From Sphingobacteriales bacterium 46-32 (GTDB taxonomy: Bacteria > Bacteroidota > Bacteroidia > Chitinophagales > Chitinophagaceae), in contig MKTY01000007.1 of NCBI GenBank assembly GCA_001898485.1, positions 62,001 through 126,000 on the forward strand: a stretch of 64,000 nt of DNA, in the 5' to 3' direction. The translations under genes and the position numbers were made by a program. Of this stretch, positions 15,481 through 23,911 are shown one piece after another; position 1 is the first letter of the stretch; each line of letters starts with the position of its first letter. A model generated the notes under the pieces. The model searched no databases. It worked only from the letters and a program-made list of their open reading frames with translations, and was not told the DNA's origin.

Positions 15481-16953
15481 TCAGGGATAAGTAACGGTAA
15501 AACTACCGGCTGTAAGATCGCGAAGTGTATTGGTTCCATCCATTACCTTACCGGCAAAGGTACCGGTAATCGTTTTTGTAGCCGTATTGTGGTTGGTTAC
15601 TTTGGCCGATAATGTGGTGGTTGACTGAGTCGGGTCTGCGGAATATGAGATGGTGCCTGCTGCATTTTCAAAGGAGAATATACCGGTATTGTTGAGCAGG
15701 CTGGTAAAACTGTAGGTCTCATTATTCGTAAAATTCTTATTCATATCGATCAGGTTCATCATCATGACATCACCTGCTGCATTGCTACCCACAAACTGAC
15801 AAACACCGGCGGTCGGTGAACTTGTTACATCCATCAGCGAAAGCTCAATAGTGCCGGAGTAGTTTATTCCACCTGCGGTAAATGCCCAGGTGCCAAAAGT
15901 AGCAGCTCCCTGATCTACCGTTACGGGGAAAGTACAGGCAGCCGTTCCGGCATTGAGTGGTACATTAAAATCGCCCGCTGCGGTTGGAATACCGCTTGCC
16001 GAAAGTGTGACAGGTTGGTTACCTGTGTTACTGAAATTACCAGTAGCGCTGAAAGTCATACCATTGATAGTACCGGTAATATTATAACCTCCGGGAGTGG
16101 TCACATTAACGGTAATCTCCACATCGTGACTATTATCCAGCTCTTCACCAGATACATAGGTGCCGCTTACCACTGCACTGCCGCAGTTGATGGTATACAC
16201 GGCCGGACCGGTAATATTTACTTCAAAACTACAACTGGAAGCACCAACGGTAACAGGAATATTAGTTGCGCCCGTAATCAATGGTGTACCACTGCCGGTA
16301 AGAGTGATCGTCTGCGGGCCGGTTGTGCTTACCGTGCCTGCTCCTGCAAATGTGATACCATTGCTGACCGGGGTTGAAATGTTATAAGTACCCGGCGTAG
16401 TAACATTTACCTTAATGACAACCTGATTGGAAGAGTTAAGCGCAGTACCGGTAATATAGCTGCCATTCAGTACATAGTCAATACAATTGCCCGGGGCACC
16501 GTCGAGCGTCATCTCGGCCGGCACACCACCACCCGGTGGCAGGGTTGTGACAGCTACGACGCACTGCGATGTACCATAGCTGACTACGAAATTATGAATA
16601 CCGGCAGCAAAGGGGGTACCTGAGCCGGGGAGCTTAATGGTTTGAAGGCCGGTAGTGGTAAAAATGCCGGTAGCACGGAAGAAAATACCATTTACAGTAT
16701 CGGAAGCGATCACGTAGGAGCCTGCAGTGAGCACATTTACCTCCACTTCGAGGTAATTAGCGGTGCCACTAAGCCCCACTCCTTCTTCATAAGTTCCCAC
16801 TACTGTTTTGGGGAGACAATCGCCTGAACCATCTTTTTGCAGGGTGCCCTGAGAGGGTATCTTGCTTACTTCATAGCTCAATTCTTTCTGGCACGAAATC
16901 ATGCCCGCACATAAACCCAGGAGGAGAAACAGGAATAAGGGTAGTCTTTTCAT
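15481..16953 (-). CDS. Lipoprotein with three ~90-residue repeats
   Basis: A 490-residue lipoprotein: the lipobox AGMISC puts the lipid-modified Cys near residue 21. Three tandem repeats of ~85-90 residues follow (about 45-315), each starting with a Cys before a V/L-x-G-T/S-Y motif, then a VNVTTPGTYNI-like segment, NGI-F, a TTGPQTI-L-GSGTP segment, and ending in a second Cys. The paired Cys in each repeat may form disulphides in an Ig-like or beta-sandwich fold. The final ~120 residues are different and beta-rich, like the C-terminal domains of other Bacteroidota surface lipoproteins. The ATG at 16953 was preferred to the upstream in-frame start because it opens the signal peptide. Function unknown; surface adhesion or glycan contact are possibilities only. 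Confidence 0.75.
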   Translation of the reverse strand: MKRLPLFLFLLLGLCAGMISCQKELSYEVSKIPSQGTLQKDGSGDCLPKTVVGTYEEGVGLSGTANYLEVEVNVLTAGSYVIASDTVNGIFFRATGIFTTTGLQTIKLPGSGTPFAAGIHNFVVSYGTSQCVVAVTTLPPGGGVPAEMTLDGAPGNCIDYVLNGSYITGTALNSSNQVVIKVNVTTPGTYNISTPVSNGITFAGAGTVSTTGPQTITLTGSGTPLITGATNIPVTVGASSCSFEVNITGPAVYTINCGSAVVSGTYVSGEELDNSHDVEITVNVTTPGGYNITGTINGMTFSATGNFSNTGNQPVTLSASGIPTAAGDFNVPLNAGTAACTFPVTVDQGAATFGTWAFTAGGINYSGTIELSLMDVTSSPTAGVCQFVGSNAAGDVMMMNLIDMNKNFTNNETYSFTSLLNNTGIFSFENAAGTISYSADPTQSTTTLSAKVTNHNTATKTITGTFAGKVMDGTNTLRDLTAGSFTVTYP

Positions 16954-17063
16954 TAAAGCGGAATTAAAAGTTAAAAATAAAGGTTTTTTCTGTATCCGCT
17001 TCACAGGGACGAGTATCGGAAATTGGGGGAAAGCCCCTATCTTGTCATCATATAAACGACTCC

Positions 17064-18107
17064 ATGAAGAAAATCGTTTCCTCCATGCTGCTTTTTTTTA
17101 TTATCAGCAGCACCTGTAATCCGTTATCCGCCCAAAAACAGGCTGAAGTGGAGATACTCACTTCCGGCACCAAAACCAGCCTGCGTGGACTCAGCGTTGT
17201 CAACGACAATGTAGTGTGGGTAAGTGGCAGTCGTGGTATGGTAGGCCGCAGCCTCAATGGAGGTAAAAACTGGAAATGGGTGACAGTAAATGGTTATGAA
17301 AAAACAGAGTTTCGCGATATAGAAGCATTTGATGCCAATACCGCCCTTATCATGGCTATCGGCGAGCCGGGCTATATCCTTAAAACCACTGATGGCGGTG
17401 ACACCTGGAAAGTGGTATATGAAAATACCACCAAAGGAATGTTTATGGATGCCATGGATTTTTCAGACAACCAGCATGGCATCGTCATTGGCGATCCTAT
17501 CAATGGCAAACCCTTTATAGCCCGCACCGACAATACCGGCAATACCTGGACGGAAATAAATGCCGATGCATTCAACCTCGCAGTCGACAGCGGAGAAGCT
17601 TTTTTTGCTGCCAGCGGTACCAATGTGCGGCTATTTGCCAATAACGATTTTTTCATTGTCAGCGGCGGACGAAAAAGTCGCCTGCTGACCAATAAAGGCA
17701 CCACCCCCCTGCCGCTCATGCAGGGCAAAGAAAGTACCGGTGCCAATTCGATCGATATTTTTGATGAGGGCTTTCCGGATAAACCCGGTAAGTACATGAT
17801 CATTGTAGGCGGCGATTTTGCAGCCGACTCACTGCGGCAGGACATTTGCATCTATACAAAAAATGGCGGCAAGACCTGGAACAAACCCAAAATCCCCCCT
17901 CATGGTTACCGCAGTGCTGTTGAATATCTCGATAAAAAAGACATTGCTGCCTGTGGCATCAACGGCGTAGACCTGAGCACAGACGGAGGCAAGACCTGGA
18001 AACTGATCAGCAAAGAAGGCTTCAACAGTCTGCGTATAGCCCGCATTGGCACCACAGTGTATCTGGCGGGAAATAATGGGAAGGTGGGGAAACTGGTTTG
18101 GAAATAA
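17064..18107 (+). CDS. Exported Ycf48/BNR-repeat beta-propeller protein
   Basis: A 347-residue exported protein (signal peptide ending LSAQ) made of BNR/Asp-box-like blades: SLNGGKNWKW, TTDGGDTWKV, TDNTGNTWTE, TKNGGKTWNK and STDGGKTWKL recur about every 40-60 residues. This is the pattern of Ycf48-like propellers and of some Bacteroidota oxidoreductases annotated only by this fold. No sialidase catalytic residues were recognised. The start ATG follows a 110-bp divergent gap with the lipoprotein gene. The stop codon TAA is followed immediately by the GTGCTAAT repeats of the composite element. Confidence 0.75.
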   Translation: MKKIVSSMLLFFIISSTCNPLSAQKQAEVEILTSGTKTSLRGLSVVNDNVVWVSGSRGMVGRSLNGGKNWKWVTVNGYEKTEFRDIEAFDANTALIMAIGEPGYILKTTDGGDTWKVVYENTTKGMFMDAMDFSDNQHGIVIGDPINGKPFIARTDNTGNTWTEINADAFNLAVDSGEAFFAASGTNVRLFANNDFFIVSGGRKSRLLTNKGTTPLPLMQGKESTGANSIDIFDEGFPDKPGKYMIIVGGDFAADSLRQDICIYTKNGGKTWNKPKIPPHGYRSAVEYLDKKDIAACGINGVDLSTDGGKTWKLISKEGFNSLRIARIGTTVYLAGNNGKVGKLVWK

Positions 18108-18325
18108 TGTGCTAATGTGCTGGTGTGCTGATGTGCTAATGTGCTGATGTGCTAATGGTGAACAGAATAACAGGCTGTGATATCAAATAATGAACGAAAT
18201 GAAAACTGCCGGCGTAGCCGGCAGTTCACTTTAACATCACAATGATATTGATTCTCTAATTAATAAATGATAACTCAAACTGAGTTCCATTAGCACATCA
18301 GCACATTAGCACATCAGCACATTCT
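18108..18325. repeat. Composite repeat element, copy 1 (between convergent genes)
   Basis: The left flank is an array of 8-bp units GTGCTAAT/GTGCTGAT (18109-18157) and the right flank the same units reversed (ATTAGCAC/ATCAGCAC, 18289-18321). Between them is a ~107-bp core (about 18181-18288) holding the palindrome CTGCCGGC-GTA-GCCGGCAG (near 18207-18225) and a second small stem AACTCA-AAC-TGAGTT near 18272-18286. Copy 2 at 23165-23362 carries the same core, inverted, ~95% identical by eye. Both copies exactly fill the gap between two convergent genes. Confidence 0.9.
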
Positions 18326-18327
18326 CC

Positions 18328-18912
18328 TTAAAGGTTCTTCAATATTTCCTCCACCGACGGTCTCTTTTTATAATCCGAATTAAAGAACCGGTATACAACG
18401 GTTGATTCTTTATCGATTATATATGTGGCAGGGATGGGTAGAAAATTACCATTACGGCCATTGATCTCATCTATTTTAATACCGCTGTTGCGATAGCGGG
18501 TAAGCGTATTTTCAGGCACTTCAAATTCCACATCATAAGCCTTCATGATCTTGAGGCCTTCATCATACAGCACAGGAAAAGAAACACCTGTTTTTTCAAC
18601 AGTTTTGCTGACATTTTCCGGCAACTCGGCAGATATGGCCACTACCGTTGCTCCTTTTTCCTTAATCAGCGAAAGGGAGTCCTGCAGTTTCTGCAGATAT
18701 TTATTACAAAACGGACACCAGTACCCCCGGTAAAACACCAGTACCACTTTCCCTTTTTTCAAGAGATCTTTGAGGCGTACATCATTGCCATTCTGATCTT
18801 TTGCCTTAAAATCGGGGGCTTTGGAGTTCAGAAACAATCCTTCAGGAGCCTCCTGCGCCCATGTAGCAGAAATGCCCAGCAGCAGGGTCAGCGACAGTAT
18901 CCATTTCTTCAT
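18328..18912 (-). CDS. Exported peroxiredoxin-like protein (AhpC/TSA, thioredoxin fold)
   Basis: A 194-residue protein with a signal peptide (MKKWILSL... ending ATWAQ) and a thioredoxin fold. The redox motif is WCPFC near residue 66, a CxxC arrangement found in the peroxiredoxin-like branch rather than a single peroxidatic Cys. It probably reduces peroxides or protein disulphides in the periplasm. The ATG at 18912 was chosen over an upstream in-frame start because it opens the signal peptide and lies ~12 bp after the predicted transcription start. The -7 element TAGATTTG is at 18931-18938. Confidence 0.82.
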   Translation of the reverse strand: MKKWILSLTLLLGISATWAQEAPEGLFLNSKAPDFKAKDQNGNDVRLKDLLKKGKVVLVFYRGYWCPFCNKYLQKLQDSLSLIKEKGATVVAISAELPENVSKTVEKTGVSFPVLYDEGLKIMKAYDVEFEVPENTLTRYRNSGIKIDEINGRNGNFLPIPATYIIDKESTVVYRFFNSDYKKRPSVEEILKNL

Positions 18913-18930
18913 AGTTACTTTATTTCTCCC

Positions 18931-18938
18931 CAAATCTA
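18931..18938 (-). promoter_or_regulatory. Predicted -7 promoter element of the peroxiredoxin gene
   Basis: On the minus strand TAGATTTG matches the Bacteroidota -7 consensus TAnnTTTG exactly, 18 bp before the start codon. No good -33 TTTG was found at the expected distance. Confidence 0.4.
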
Positions 18939-19043
18939 CAATACACCCGGCACAGAAAATCCCGTTTTTGTTTACCCTTAACAAATCTTCTTTTTCCCTA
19001 TTTTTGCCCACCTCCTGCCCGGGAGCCACCAAACAACTGCTAT

Positions 19044-19304
19044 ATGAACAATAAACACGAGAAAAGATTTCTACTCAATACGCTGATTGGCCTGTTGTTT
19101 ACAACAGCCAGTTCATTTGCCGTCATCTATATTTGTTTTAACAAACAACATCAGCAGGACTGGGTATTCTGGGCTGTGGTGACTGCCATAGGCTTCAATG
19201 CAGGTTTTCTCTTTATCGGCAGTGGAGCTGTGCATAAAGTGAAAGCCGACCTGATACGCCGGCAGAAGCAAAAGACCAAGGGTGATAAAACAGGCGCTGA
19301 ATAA
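19044..19304 (+). CDS. Small two-helix membrane protein
   Basis: An 86-residue protein with two hydrophobic segments (about residues 10-32 and 42-60), short charged ends and a basic Lys-rich C-terminus. I do not recognise the family. A TATTTTTG sequence at 18999-19006 could be its -7 element. It converges with the DUF486 gene, the stops being only 12 bp apart. Confidence 0.65.
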   Translation: MNNKHEKRFLLNTLIGLLFTTASSFAVIYICFNKQHQQDWVFWAVVTAIGFNAGFLFIGSGAVHKVKADLIRRQKQKTKGDKTGAE

Positions 19305-19315
19305 ACCGGAGCAGA

Positions 19316-19657
19316 TCAGCCAAACCTTTTGGTAAACATAAAGTAGACGGCCCCCATCAGGAAGGCGAAACTTACCAGGTAGCGCCAGTGAAAGGCTTCT
19401 TTCATGACCAGCACGGCAAACAGGGCAAAAACTACCAGCGTAATTACTTCCTGGATAATCTTTAATTGAAACAGGCCCACTCCGGCCGAACTTCCGAGCC
19501 TGTTGGCCGGCACAGCCAGGCAATACTCCACCAGTGCTATCAGCCAACTGATGAGAATGGCCTTCCAAAGCGGCCAGCCTTCATGTTTGAGGTGATAATA
19601 CCAGGCAAATGTCATGAACACATTGGAGGCCATCAGAAGCAGAACAGTGCGCATCAT
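19316..19657 (-). CDS. DMT-type membrane protein, DUF486 family
   Basis: A 113-residue protein with four hydrophobic segments, matching the DUF486 family of small drug/metabolite-transporter-like proteins (LMASNVFMTFAWYYHLK opening, and the KEAFHWRYLVSF segment near the C-terminus are characteristic). The transported substrate is unknown. It is the last gene of a minus-strand operon with the glycosylasparaginase and cutC genes (13-bp gap to cutC). Confidence 0.8.
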   Translation of the reverse strand: MMRTVLLLMASNVFMTFAWYYHLKHEGWPLWKAILISWLIALVEYCLAVPANRLGSSAGVGLFQLKIIQEVITLVVFALFAVLVMKEAFHWRYLVSFAFLMGAVYFMFTKRFG

Positions 19658-19670
19658 ATTCGCAGTATTA

Positions 19671-20441
19671 TTATGAATTTTGCTGCAAAGAAAAGAAATC
19701 CCGCAGAATCTCTTTGGTTGCCTTCACCTCTTCAGGATTTATATCATTGTTGGTATAACTTTCCGGGTCACCGGCAAAAGCCGGATGTATGAATTCCATC
19801 TGACTGGGTTCTTTACGGCGAAGAGAAGCATGAAATTCTGTGCAGCCGGTGCCTGCAGCAAGGGCTTCAATGGTATCTGGCCGCACTCCGCTGCCAACCA
19901 ATATCGTTATACGACCCGCTGTGGCCTGTTGCAATTGATTAAGTAAAGTAATCCCATCCGGCGCCTGCGGCTGTTGCCCCGATGTAAGTATACGTTCGCA
20001 GCCAATCCGGATAAGCTGTTCCATTGCTTCGAAAGGATCACGACAACGGTCAAAAGCCCGGTGAAAGGTAACACTCAGCGGATAGGCTTCTTCAATCAGT
20101 TTCGCCGTACGTTTTTCATCAATACTTCCATCGCGGTTGAGCAATCCGATCACTACCCCATCACAGCCCAGTTCACGACACAGTCTGATATCGTGACGCA
20201 TAATCTGAAACTCTTCATCATTAAATAAAAAATCTCCTCCGCGGGGACGGATGATCGGAAATATCGGCAATGAAAAAGCTTCCCTGCACTGCCTGATATG
20301 TCCCATACTGGGCGTGGTGCCTCCCTCGGCCAGGTTGGCACATAATTCAATCCGGTCAGCACCTCCGGCCACCGCCTGGCGGGTAGTATTAAAATCGGAA
20401 GTGGCTATTTCAAGTAAAAAACGCGATGGAGCCGGTCCCAT
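19671..20441 (-). CDS. cutC: CutC family protein
   Basis: A 256-residue TIM-barrel protein of the CutC family: FLLEIATSDFNTTRQAVAGGADRIELC opens the barrel, with the family motif ELCANLAEGGTTPS near residue 35 and RPRGGDFLFNDEEF near residue 65. CutC was named for copper homeostasis in E. coli, but a direct copper role has been disputed and the enzymatic function is unclear. It sits 33 bp after the glycosylasparaginase gene on the same strand, so the two are probably co-transcribed. Confidence 0.9.
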   Translation of the reverse strand: MGPAPSRFLLEIATSDFNTTRQAVAGGADRIELCANLAEGGTTPSMGHIRQCREAFSLPIFPIIRPRGGDFLFNDEEFQIMRHDIRLCRELGCDGVVIGLLNRDGSIDEKRTAKLIEEAYPLSVTFHRAFDRCRDPFEAMEQLIRIGCERILTSGQQPQAPDGITLLNQLQQATAGRITILVGSGVRPDTIEALAAGTGCTEFHASLRRKEPSQMEFIHPAFAGDPESYTNNDINPEEVKATKEILRDFFSLQQNS

Positions 20442-20474
20442 ATAACATCACTTAAGCTTAAAATGAAAAAAGCC

Positions 20475-21503
20475 TTAGCTAAACCAGCTTTTGGCAGCGA
20501 TCAGCTTTTCCTGTGTATTGGATTTGATAGCATAGCTGAAGCCTTTATGAATAGCAAAAGCTCCTGCCTGGCCTTTTTTGTTAAGCGCCAGAAATGCCAC
20601 CTGTATATCTTTTGCCCTGGCGCCCTTGATACGTACAATACGCTCAATGATTTTGCGGCAGGCAGCCTCAGGCGATAAACCCTGGCGCATCAGTTCCACC
20701 ACACTATGTGAACCTGCTACACGTATCACATCTTCGCCCTGGCCGGTAGCCGTACAGGCTCCCACTTCATTATCTACATATAACCCTGCTCCGATAATGG
20801 GAGAATCGCCCAGTCGTCCCCGCATTTTGAAGCCCATACCGCTGGTGGTACAGCTTCCGCTCATATTACCCATAGCATCCATGGCTACCATCCCGATCGT
20901 GTCGTGATTCCAGTCGCCGTTGGGCAAACGGGTGGGTACATCAATACGGGCATTCCCTTTATTCTCTATGTTGATGACCGGTTTATATTCCGATTTTTTG
21001 AGCCATTCGTCATAAGCCCGTTGTGCGTCGGGCGACAGCTTCTGCTCTTCGAGCTGAAAGCCTTCAGCAACGGCAAATTGCTGTGCGCCGCTGCCCACCA
21101 GCATTACGTGCGGTGTTTTTTCCATCACCCGGCGTGCTACAGCTATCGGATGTTTGATGCGCTCAAGAAAGGCTACACTCCCACAGTTAAAATGTTCGTC
21201 CATAATACAGGCATCGAGCGTTACATAACCGTCGCGGTCGGGATTGGCACCCAGTCCCACACAGCAATTCTGAGACGCTTCTGTTACCATTACTCCTTTC
21301 TCCACGGCATCGAGCGCCCTGCCTCCCTTGCCCAGCACTTCCCAGGCACCGTTGTTGGCTGCCAGGCCGGCATCCCAGGTTGAAATGACAACCGGCTGCC
21401 CTTTTACCCCAGCTACAGTACCCTGACCCATACTGCTGCGACCTGCCAGCACGGCGGCCGAGCTAAACAAAGATGATAAGATGAACTTTCTGCGATTAAC
21501 CAT
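20475..21503 (-). CDS. N4-(beta-N-acetylglucosaminyl)-L-asparaginase (glycosylasparaginase, Ntn hydrolase)
   Basis: A 342-residue Ntn hydrolase that cleaves the GlcNAc-Asn link of N-glycoproteins. The proenzyme should cut itself before the nucleophilic Thr in NHDTIGMVAMD (about residue 190), giving alpha and beta chains; the downstream GNMSGSCTTSG and RGRLGDSPIIGAG motifs are typical of the beta chain. The N-terminus (NRRKFILSS followed by an alanine-rich stretch) looks like a Tat signal, so it is probably exported folded. It heads an operon with cutC and the DUF486 gene. With the GH20 hexosaminidase at 27.8 kb it could take part in glycoprotein degradation, though the genes are not linked. 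Confidence 0.88.
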   Translation of the reverse strand: MVNRRKFILSSLFSSAAVLAGRSSMGQGTVAGVKGQPVVISTWDAGLAANNGAWEVLGKGGRALDAVEKGVMVTEASQNCCVGLGANPDRDGYVTLDACIMDEHFNCGSVAFLERIKHPIAVARRVMEKTPHVMLVGSGAQQFAVAEGFQLEEQKLSPDAQRAYDEWLKKSEYKPVINIENKGNARIDVPTRLPNGDWNHDTIGMVAMDAMGNMSGSCTTSGMGFKMRGRLGDSPIIGAGLYVDNEVGACTATGQGEDVIRVAGSHSVVELMRQGLSPEAACRKIIERIVRIKGARAKDIQVAFLALNKKGQAGAFAIHKGFSYAIKSNTQEKLIAAKSWFS

Positions 21504-21512
21504 TGTTTTGCT

Positions 21513-21524
21513 TTAGGCGCCTAA
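21513..21524. promoter_or_regulatory. 12-bp palindrome upstream of the glycosylasparaginase gene
   Basis: TTAGGCGCCTAA is a perfect palindrome 9 bp before the start codon. It could be an operator. No regulator is suggested by the context. Confidence 0.25.
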
Positions 21525-21652
21525 GTTAATCTTTTCCTTTTCAATAAGATAAACCACGGGTCACTTTATTGCTCCCAAATTCTGCTACTATCGGACAGAC
21601 AGTAGCCCGGCTTATGCTGACAGAATTGCCGGAATAAGAGTTAGGAATATAT

Positions 21653-21684
21653 TTTGATGTTTAAACATTGATTTTGTAATTTTG
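21653..21684 (+). promoter_or_regulatory. Predicted promoter of the FMN reductase-pirin operon
   Basis: TTTG (-33) at 21653-21656, a 20-bp spacer and TAATTTTG at 21677-21684, an exact match to the -7 consensus. Transcription would start near 21691, about 11 bases before the ATG at 21702. Confidence 0.6.
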
Positions 21685-21701
21685 TACTAAATAAATTGAA
21701 A

Positions 21702-22259
21702 ATGCGTATCGAAATACTGGCAGGCAGTCCCCGTGAGCACAGCACATCGCGTCGTGTGGCCCTGCATTTGCAACAATGGCTGAGCACCAATACAGATCAT
21801 GAAGTGGGTGTGATCGATTTGTATGAATGGAACCTTCCGCCGCTTGAATCAGTTTTTCTCAATGCGGAAAAAACGCCCGAAGCTTTTCGTCCACTGAGTC
21901 AGCGCATTTTTGCCGCCGATGCGTTTATACTGGTTACACCGGAATATAATGGCAGTTATTCTGCTGCTTTGAAAAATCTGCTGGACCATTTCCCAAAACA
22001 ACACCATAAGCCCTTTGGTATTGTAACAGCATCCACCGGTGCGCTGGGGGGCATCCGTGCTACACAGCAAATGCTTTTACTGATACCTGCGCTGTTTGGC
22101 ATCGCATCACCCTATATGCTGGCTGTACCACATGTAGACCGTAAGTTTAGTGAAACCGGCGAGTTAATCGATGAGGCGTTTACGCACAACGTGCACAATT
22201 TTGTTAAAGAGTTTTTGTGGCTGGCCGAACGCCTGGTAAAGGAACCGGCAACCTTATAA
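21702..22259 (+). CDS. NADPH-dependent FMN reductase family protein
   Basis: A 185-residue flavodoxin-fold oxidoreductase. The FMN-phosphate loop is AGSPREHSTSRR near residue 7, and TPEYNGSYSAALKNLLDHF near residue 80 is the family's second signature. It reduces FMN or quinone-like substrates with NAD(P)H in the cytoplasm. The ATG at 21702 was chosen over the in-frame TTG at 21696 because the predicted transcription start is very close. It lies 30 bp before the pirin gene in a probable two-gene operon, a pairing that suggests a redox or xenobiotic stress role (inference). Confidence 0.85.
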   Translation: MRIEILAGSPREHSTSRRVALHLQQWLSTNTDHEVGVIDLYEWNLPPLESVFLNAEKTPEAFRPLSQRIFAADAFILVTPEYNGSYSAALKNLLDHFPKQHHKPFGIVTASTGALGGIRATQQMLLLIPALFGIASPYMLAVPHVDRKFSETGELIDEAFTHNVHNFVKEFLWLAERLVKEPATL

Positions 22260-22289
22260 ACATCGTTTGTAAAAAAAGGAGAACACGAT

Positions 22290-23168
22290 ATGAAACTGCA
22301 AAAAACAATTGAAACTGTACTGGCTCCTCCCCCTCCGCATATGGTGGGTGATGGATTCAGGGTTCATAGTTTTTTTCCTGACAACGGGCTGATTGGCAAA
22401 AAAAGAATGAGCCCGTTTTTCCTGCTCGACTACAACGCCCTCATGGATTTTTCGCCCCGTAAAGAACCGCGCGGAGTGGGTGTACACCCGCATCGCGGTT
22501 TTGAAACCGTTACTATCGCCTATCATGGCCGTATTGCTCACCACGATAGTGCGGGCAACAGCGGTATCATTGGCGAAGGTGAAGTACAGTGGATGACAGC
22601 TGCATCGGGTCTGCTGCATAAAGAATACCATGAAGCAGAATTCAGCCGCCAGGGCGGACCATTTCAAATGGTTCAGTTATGGGTAAACCTGCCGGCGAAA
22701 TACAAAACTGTTGCGCCCAAATACCAGGAACTGAGTGTTGATAAACTGGTGCGGGTGCCCCTGCCTGACGACAAGGGCGAAGTGGAAGTCATTGCCGGCT
22801 CTTACGCAAACGCAAAGGGAGCTGCCAGCACTTTTACGCCCATGCATGTATACAACCTGCGTTTGAAAAAAGGCGCCCGGCTTGACCTGGATCTGCCTGC
22901 CCATTACAATACAGGTATGCTGATCGTTGCCGGCGAAGCCAACATAAATGGCAGCTCTGTACCTGCCGACCATTTCATATTGTTTAAAAACGATGGAGAA
23001 ATGGTAAACATAGAAGCTTCTGCCGATGCCGTCATCCTGGTTCTCTCCGGGGAACCAATCGATGAGCCCATCGCCCAGTATGGCCCCTTCCTGATGAATA
23101 CCTGGGAAGAAGTCGAACAGGCGATTACAGATGTGAATGCGGGAAAATATGGAATACTCGAAGAGTGA
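22290..23168 (+). CDS. Pirin family protein
   Basis: A 292-residue bicupin of the pirin family. The N-terminal cupin has the metal-binding motif: VGVHPHRGFETVTI (two His near residues 67-69) and the later E/H set in EGEVQWMTAASGLLHKE near residue 100. Some bacterial pirins are quercetin 2,3-dioxygenases, others regulators; activity cannot be told from sequence. A clear AGGAG Shine-Dalgarno site precedes the ATG. Its stop codon TGA is already part of the GTGATGTGCTGAT repeats of composite element copy 2. Confidence 0.9.
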   Translation: MKLQKTIETVLAPPPPHMVGDGFRVHSFFPDNGLIGKKRMSPFFLLDYNALMDFSPRKEPRGVGVHPHRGFETVTIAYHGRIAHHDSAGNSGIIGEGEVQWMTAASGLLHKEYHEAEFSRQGGPFQMVQLWVNLPAKYKTVAPKYQELSVDKLVRVPLPDDKGEVEVIAGSYANAKGAASTFTPMHVYNLRLKKGARLDLDLPAHYNTGMLIVAGEANINGSSVPADHFILFKNDGEMVNIEASADAVILVLSGEPIDEPIAQYGPFLMNTWEEVEQAITDVNAGKYGILEE

Positions 23169-23362
23169 TGTGCTGATGTGCTAATGTGCTGATGTGCTGA
23201 TGGAACTCGGCTTGAGCTATCGTTTATTACTTAGAGAATCAATATTATTGTGATGTTAAAGTGAACTGCCGGCTACGCCGGCAGTTTTCATTTCGTTCAT
23301 TATTTGGTATTCCTGTTCAGGTGACTGTTCCCTCATCAGCACATTAGCACATCAGCACATCA
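23165..23362. repeat. Composite repeat element, copy 2 (inverted relative to copy 1)
   Basis: Arrays of GTGCTGAT/GTGCTAAT units (23167-23202) and their reverse complement (23333-23361) enclose the same ~107-bp core as at 18181-18288 but in the opposite orientation, including the CTGCCGGC-TAC-GCCGGCAG palindrome (near 23266-23285). It fills the gap between the convergent pirin and SnoaL-like genes and overlaps the pirin stop codon. Confidence 0.9.
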
Positions 23363-23367
23363 AGACC

Positions 23368-23841
23368 TCACTTTTTTTCCTGCATATACCTCTCCAGTCC
23401 TTTCCTCGCCTGCTTCTGCACGGCTCTTTTCATAAATCCTGTCCAGCCAAACAGCTGACCTTTCCAGCCCAGGGCCTGCCCTATCCAGGTGCTTAACCGA
23501 AAAGCATCGCTGTGCTCCACAATCTTTCCGTCGCTGAACTTCATATAGGCTTTTACCTTATTGACTACTTTGCGGCCGGTACGCGAAAAGGTATAGGTTG
23601 CGGTCCACTGGCAGGTGGCATATTCTTCATCGAGCAATTCAATTGGGCCATAGGAAACCGAAAAATCCCGGGCGGCCCCACACAGCATTTCCCACATTGC
23701 CCGCACCTCATCGCCCTGCAGTACACCAAATACAGGATCATTAAAAACGATATCCTTACTGTAACAGGCATTCATGGCCGCATGGTCAAGGCGGTTAAAT
23801 GCTGAATAGAAGGTTTCGATGAGCTGCTGTTGATTGTTCAT
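23368..23841 (-). CDS. SnoaL-like/NTF2-fold protein
   Basis: A 157-residue protein with an NTF2-like fold: helix IETFYSAFNRLDHAAMNACY followed by IVFNDPVFGVLQGDEVRAMW is the usual start of SnoaL-like polyketide-cyclase-type domains. A basic C-terminal extension (MKRAVQKQARKGLERYMQEKK) is unusual. Substrate unknown. The ATG at 23841 was chosen because the domain starts there. It is divergent from the first CocE/NonD gene with a 70-bp gap that must hold both promoters. Confidence 0.8.
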   Translation of the reverse strand: MNNQQQLIETFYSAFNRLDHAAMNACYSKDIVFNDPVFGVLQGDEVRAMWEMLCGAARDFSVSYGPIELLDEEYATCQWTATYTFSRTGRKVVNKVKAYMKFSDGKIVEHSDAFRLSTWIGQALGWKGQLFGWTGFMKRAVQKQARKGLERYMQEKK

Positions 23842-23911
23842 AATTATTCGGTTGTTGCCCGGCCGTTTCCGGTGGTTTACGTTACTTTTAAAGGCCAAAT
23901 CTAATAATTGT

